Shown piece by piece: positions 62,511 to 64,000 of a stretch of 64,000 nt of DNA. The notes beneath the pieces were generated by a model, which saw nothing but the letters and a program-made list of their open reading frames with translations, ran no database searches and was not told the origin of the DNA. The first letter of the stretch is position 1; each line of letters begins with the position of its first letter. Made by a program: the position numbers and the translations under genes. Source of the stretch: Amia ocellicauda (Eukaryota > Chordata > Actinopteri > Amiiformes > Amiidae); assembly GCF_036373705.1 (NCBI RefSeq), contig NC_089866.1, positions 4,101,001 through 4,165,000 on the forward strand, read 5' to 3'.

Positions 62511-63388
62511 TGATAACATTGTATAGCAGGTAAACTGTAGTGTGGCATAACGTATATTATACACACAGACCAGTGATGGTGTTGTTATACCGGGTCTAAC
62601 TGCAATACTGTGCCCTAGGAACGCCCCCTGATAATCTAATACATGCACTACTACTGTACTACCAAATGGTGATGGCTTGGACACTTTGTAGTAAAGACCG
62701 CATTGAGTTAGGATCCATCTGACAGTACGGTTGATTTGCTAACATATTTATCCAAGGCGACTTGCAGCAGTTAAAATAGTAGATTATATCCACATTATAT
62801 ATGATTCAACCAGAACGTGTAAAGCTATTGATTGGTGTTTCTATTTTTAACTCTATAATAATGTAATGCCTGATGCAACCTGGAAACAAAAGCTATATTG
62901 CATATTTGTCAGTCTTCACGGGGTAAGGCTTATGAGGGAAATTCTAATTAAAATAGACCAGAGAACGCTTTTCTCTTCGTTTTCAATTGCATTATTGTAT
63001 TTTTTTTTAGGTTAGTATTATTGAATGTATCTTGTCGTGTTTCGGGTATAATGGATCACATTTCAATGGTGTAGTTTACACAACTAAACAACAAAAGCTT
63101 TAGAAGAAAGCATTGAAAGAGGTGTTAACTACTTGATTTGTCACTGACTGCAGTTTTTCTCAACCCCCAACACCACAGCCCGCTACACACGCTCCCGGCG
63201 CACACGTATCCCTTATACACACATCCACCAACAGCACTGAGAATCACTGAAAGCAAAACACAGAGCAAATGTGTCGTGAAAGTAACCAAAGCGGGCATAC
63301 TGTGTGTTTTATTGATTTAGGATTACAATGTGTTAGTCTGTGGGAAGTACGAAGCGGTTCTGTTTGGGTTTTGTTTTGATTTTCGTGC

Positions 63389-63407
63389 AAAAAAAAAAAA
63401 AAAAAAA
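63389..63407. repeat. Poly(A) tract
   Basis: An A run of about 19 bases just upstream of the right-hand promoter. Confidence 0.9.
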
Positions 63408-63488
63408 TCACAAGGGGTTAACGTCTACTCCATTGCGTACTACACCGCTACACCAACCATAACATCGCCACCGGAGCGGCGACGATGA

Positions 63489-63603
63489 CGGGGCGGGGAT
63501 TTCCCTTTCATTCAACATTATGATATCCGTCTCTCCGCCAATGCGAAAGCAAAAGCAACGGCAGTGGGCGTCACAGGTGCAGTGACGTCACAAGCGCTAT
63601 AAA
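63489..63603 (+). promoter_or_regulatory. TATA/CRE/CCAAT promoter of the right-hand gene
   Basis: In order: GGGCGG within a GGGGCGGGG stretch at about 63489-63497, overlapping a kappa-B-like GGGGATTTCC; CCAAT at 63538-63542; a full palindromic CRE, TGACGTCA, at 63583-63590; and TATAAA at 63598-63603, eight bases after the CRE. The spacing is what a strong, regulated polymerase II promoter shows. Human H3F3B is known to have a CRE/TRE element in its promoter. Confidence 0.8.
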
Positions 63604-63627
63604 GAGTAGCCCGGCCTCCTCAGCTGC

Positions 63628-63693
63628 TACACAGTCTAGTGTTGCAGTCGGCAGCGGAGGAGCGCGGAGTTGTTTCTTTTGCGGAACGTTCGA
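63628..63693 (+). other. Candidate non-coding first exon, probable H3.3 histone gene
   Basis: About 30 bases past the TATA box a short GC-rich leader without an ATG ends at a strong GTAAGT donor (63694-63699). Vertebrate H3.3 genes have a non-coding first exon, and H3F3B lies head-to-head with UNK in human, as this gene does with unkl. The coding part is past the window, so the identity is inference. The start is placed from the TATA box only. Confidence 0.45.
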
Positions 63694-64000
63694 GTAAGTG
63701 TTTTGTATCTATTTTTTCTCCAGCGTGTTTTAACACTTTGCCGGGTTTTAATATCACGAATTATATCCGAAACGATCGTAGAACAGGTCGGAAGTAGTTT
63801 AATTTGGGGGCGGGGGGGTTGTGTGTTTCTCTAGTGGAAGGACAGTTTTCCTGTCTCCGCACTAGAGCGAACTGCGCTGAAAATAGAAACTGCGCCGAAT
63901 AGAGGGAGCGCTTTTGTTTCGTGTTGGTTTTTAATACGTACCGAAAAAAAAACCCATTGAAAACGGATATTTCTACGATTTTGAAATCCACATGGACACC
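63694..64000 (+). other. First intron of the right-hand gene (partial)
   Basis: Sequence after the GTAAGT donor up to the window end. I see no H3 coding start or second acceptor exon in it. Confidence 0.4.

Larger units (their letters stand above)
60124..63480. other. Divergent intergenic region between unkl and the right-hand gene
   Basis: Starts with the GC-rich unkl promoter and 5'UTR (about 60124-60250). The rest is AT-rich, with a TA microsatellite (60592-60637), a CA microsatellite (61812-61846), a degenerate tandem repeat (about 62200-62510) and a poly(A) run (63389-63407). No coding sequence was recognised. Confidence 0.65.

Noticed and set aside
63494-63503. NF-kappa-B control of the right-hand gene from GGGGATTTCC
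   Set aside because: The motif is present but overlaps a GC box and stands alone; too weak to claim regulation.
1-64000. CRISPR arrays, operons, riboswitches, bacterial insertion sequences
   Set aside because: The sequence is vertebrate with spliced genes; none of these applies or was seen.

Overview
The window is vertebrate nuclear DNA, most likely from a ray-finned fish. The reasons are many short exons with GT-AG introns, proteins that closely resemble human BAIAP3, TSR3, GNPTG and UNKL, fish-type Tc1/mariner and hAT-like elements, a decayed CR1/L2-like LINE tail and frequent dinucleotide microsatellites. I assembled the exon models by hand from splice sites and reading frame, and the exon phases close in all four multi-exon coding models. 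Family names come from recognising the proteins; no database search was run.

Layout. (1) baiap3, + strand, 28 coding exons at 1148-14268; its 5' end lies before the window. (2) tsr3, - strand, 6 exons at 16033-21419, with an apparently intact DD34E Tc1 transposon in intron 1 (19565-21151). (3) gnptg, + strand, 11 exons at 23377-27058. (4) A single-coding-exon ATF4/ATF5-type bZIP gene, - strand, 28332-29090, with a probable 5' exon near 30311 that carries short upstream ORFs. (5) unkl, - strand, 16 coding exons at 36788-60123, with a very long AT-rich 3' flank (probably 3'UTR) and a second apparently intact Tc1/mariner element, of DD36E type, in an intron (43880-45100). (6) A TATA/CRE/CCAAT promoter and first exon of a + strand gene at the right edge (about 63490-63693), probably an H3.3 histone gene whose coding part is outside the window.

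The order and strands baiap3(+) tsr3(-) gnptg(+) unkl(-) match human 16p13.3. The ATF gene and the candidate H3.3 gene are extra relative to human. H3F3B-UNK head-to-head with UNC13D nearby on human 17q25, and ATF4 beside CACNA1I on 22q13 (CACNA1H being near BAIAP3), suggest that this window keeps more of an ancestral block duplicated in the vertebrate whole-genome duplications. The genes do not form one pathway. They cover vesicle exocytosis (BAIAP3), 18S rRNA modification (TSR3), lysosomal enzyme mannose-6-phosphate tagging (GNPTG), stress transcription (ATF) and RNA-binding control of translation (UNKL).

Most non-coding space is intron. The notable non-genic structure consists of two full-length DNA transposons, three related hAT-like foldback elements, a foldback just inside a tsr3 intron, a LINE remnant, several microsatellites and a degenerate short-period tandem repeat near 62200-62510. 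No prokaryotic features, CRISPR arrays or tRNA/rRNA genes were recognised.
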